A stretch of DNA of 64,000 nucleotides from Hymenochaete sp. R1 (Eukaryota > Basidiomycota > Agaricomycetes > Hymenochaetales > Hymenochaetaceae). The DNA lies in the NCBI GenBank assembly GCA_019400425.1, contig JAFREE010000139.1, forward strand, positions 1 to 64,000. The letters run 5' to 3'. The notes beneath the pieces were generated by a model, which was not told the DNA's origin, made no database searches, and was given only the letters and a program-made list of their open reading frames with translations. Made by a program: the position numbers and the translations under genes. Of this stretch, positions 62,702-64,000 are shown piece after piece (within the stretch, counting starts at the first letter, position 1; each line of letters begins with the position of its first letter).

Positions 62702-64000
62702 ATTTGCAGTCACGGAAAGGAAGTTTTGGCTGTGTATCGTACCCAGCAGGATAAGATTCTTAAGCTCGGACGCTCTGTACAGTCTCTGCATGCCTTCACT
62801 GAAAAAGAAGAGGCGAAGCGCATCGAGAGGATCTCGAAGGAACGTCTAAAGGCACTTAAGGCCGACGATGAAGAAGCGTATATGAAGCTCATTGACACTG
62901 CCAAGGATACATGTATCACTCATTTTCTACTCCAGACCGATTCATCTGTGGATTTGCTCGTGCAAGCCGTTGTTGCGCGACGATAGCTATGGTATTCCAA
63001 TGGTCAGCAATAATGATATGGAGGAAGGGTCAGCGGATGAAACAACATTTGGGGCGCAAAAGACGGCGGACTCAGAGGAGAAGTCAAAGATCGACTACTA
63101 TGCGGTAGCGCATAAGATTGAGGAGAAGTCCTCAAGCAGCCCAGCATCCCGGTCGGCGGAACGTTGAAGGAGTATCAGATTAAGGGTCTCCAGTGGGTGG
63201 TCAGTCTGTATAGCAACAGGCTGAACGGTATCCTCGCCGACGAGATGGTAAGTTGTTCAAACAATTCGTCTTAGATATTTTCATTGATTTTTTCTCTCTA
63301 CAGGGTCTCGGGAAAACAGTCCAAACCATCTCCTTATTTACTTTCCTTATCAAGGTCAAGCGTCAGCGTGGACCCTTCCTCGTCATTGACACTCATTGTC
63401 CCTCTCTCGACTATGACGAATTAGACAGGCAAGTTCGCGAAGTAGGCCCCCAGCGTACAAACGATTTCGGTAATCCCACGCAGCGTCGGGGGGGGGGGGG
63501 GCTTCAGAACGAGATTCAAAGTGGCCAGTTCTATGTGTTGCTGACAACCTACGAAAACATCAATCGGCCGATTCTGCATTAGATTAAGTGGCTCCATATG
63601 ATTACCGGTGCGCTCTGATTCCTACTTTAATACGTAGATTCTTTTTACTTGCTGATAGCATAGATGAGGGTCACCGTATGAAGAACACGCAGAGCATATT
63701 GTCTCAGACTCTTTCTCAATTTTATCATTCCCGATATCGCCTCATCTTAACAGGTACCCCGCTTTAAAATATCCTTCCGGAGCTCTGGGCTCTCCTTAAC
63801 TTCGCCCTACCCAAGATCTTCAACTCAGTCAACTCGTTCGATGAGTGATTTGACACTCCTTTCGCCAACTCGGGAAGTAGCGACAAAATCGAGCTGAATG
63901 AAGAAGAGGCGCTGCTTATCATACGCCGTCTGCGCAAGGTGCTGGGGCCGTTCCTGTTGATGGGGCTGAAGAAGGATGTCGAGTTTGAGTTACCTGGTAA
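62702..64000 (+). pseudogene. Decayed SNF2/STH1-type chromatin remodeller copy, cut by the window end
   Basis: The first part matches the HSA and following region of SWI/SNF ATPases: KEVLAVYRTQQDKILKLGRS, RISKERLKALKADDEEAYMK, then KTADSEEKSKIDYYAVAHKI in another frame. The helicase part reads [27 protein letters not shown], then after an intron GLGKTVQTISLFTFLIKVKR. Motif II appears as DEGHRMKNTQ after a second intron. At least three frameshifts separate these blocks, including a 10-base duplication near 63386-63400. In-frame stops within recognisable segments are at 63422-63424, 63443-63445, 63580-63582, 63765-63767 and 63846-63848. Retained introns show a genomic duplicate, not a retrocopy. 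The true SNF2/STH1 gene should lie elsewhere in the genome. Confidence 0.88.
63488..63501 (+). repeat. Run of 14 G within the pseudogene
   Basis: The homopolymer replaces a few codons between CAGCGTC and CTTCAGAAC and changes the reading frame; it is also a place where sequencing errors are likely. Confidence 0.9.

Noticed and set aside
63580..63848. Treating the SNF2 stops as introns of a working gene
   Set aside because: The stops lie inside uninterrupted conserved helicase segments and three frameshifts accompany them, so splicing cannot rescue the frame.

Overview
The window is nuclear DNA of a filamentous basidiomycete, most likely an Agaricomycete. I infer this from densely packed genes on both strands, almost every gene interrupted by several 50-75 bp GT-AG introns, stop-dense frames outside the exons, and fungal gene families such as SEC66, CreC, Dad3, TRF4-type poly(A) polymerase, a DUF1479 oxygenase and a secreted carboxylesterase. 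Exons were joined by eye from splice sites and family conservation, so outer CDS limits are more reliable than every internal junction. I saw no tRNA, rRNA or CRISPR.

Layout. 0.9-27 kb is an ordinary housekeeping block: a small heat-shock protein (-) with a TATA box and heat-shock elements; a USP7/Ubp15 deubiquitinase (+); SEC66 of the ER translocon (-); mitochondrial branched-chain 2-oxoacid dehydrogenase E1-beta (-); a CreC/WDR20 WD40 protein (+); the mitochondrial tRNA 2-thiouridylase (-); a TRF4-type nuclear poly(A) polymerase (-); a large disordered protein of unknown function (-); the splicing factor SNW1/Prp45 (-); and the centromere protein CENP-C/Mif2 (+). 27-34.5 kb carries a candidate APC15, a METTL25-type methyltransferase, an unknown Ser/Pro-rich acidic protein and a NUDT19-type Nudix hydrolase.

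34.5-42.3 kb looks more accessory: a frameshifted glutathione transferase relic, a DUF1479 oxygenase, a short-chain dehydrogenase whose model needs a GA splice donor, and a secreted carboxylesterase. 42.7-60.7 kb returns to core genes: a myosin light chain, a UBX protein, CWF19L1/Drn1, the DASH subunit Dad3, an unknown membrane protein, inositol-pentakisphosphate 2-kinase and a very long kinesin-4.

The two most unusual stretches are a 557-bp foldback element at 49,043-49,599 (two 191-bp inverted arms with one mismatch, bordered by 6-bp direct repeats), and the right end, where a cluster of simple repeats precedes a decayed, intron-containing SNF2/STH1-type copy with several frameshifts and nonsense codons. 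Several genes for chromosome segregation and cytokinesis (CENP-C, APC15-like, Dad3, kinesin-4, myosin light chain) lie in the window, but nothing shows that they form a functional cluster.
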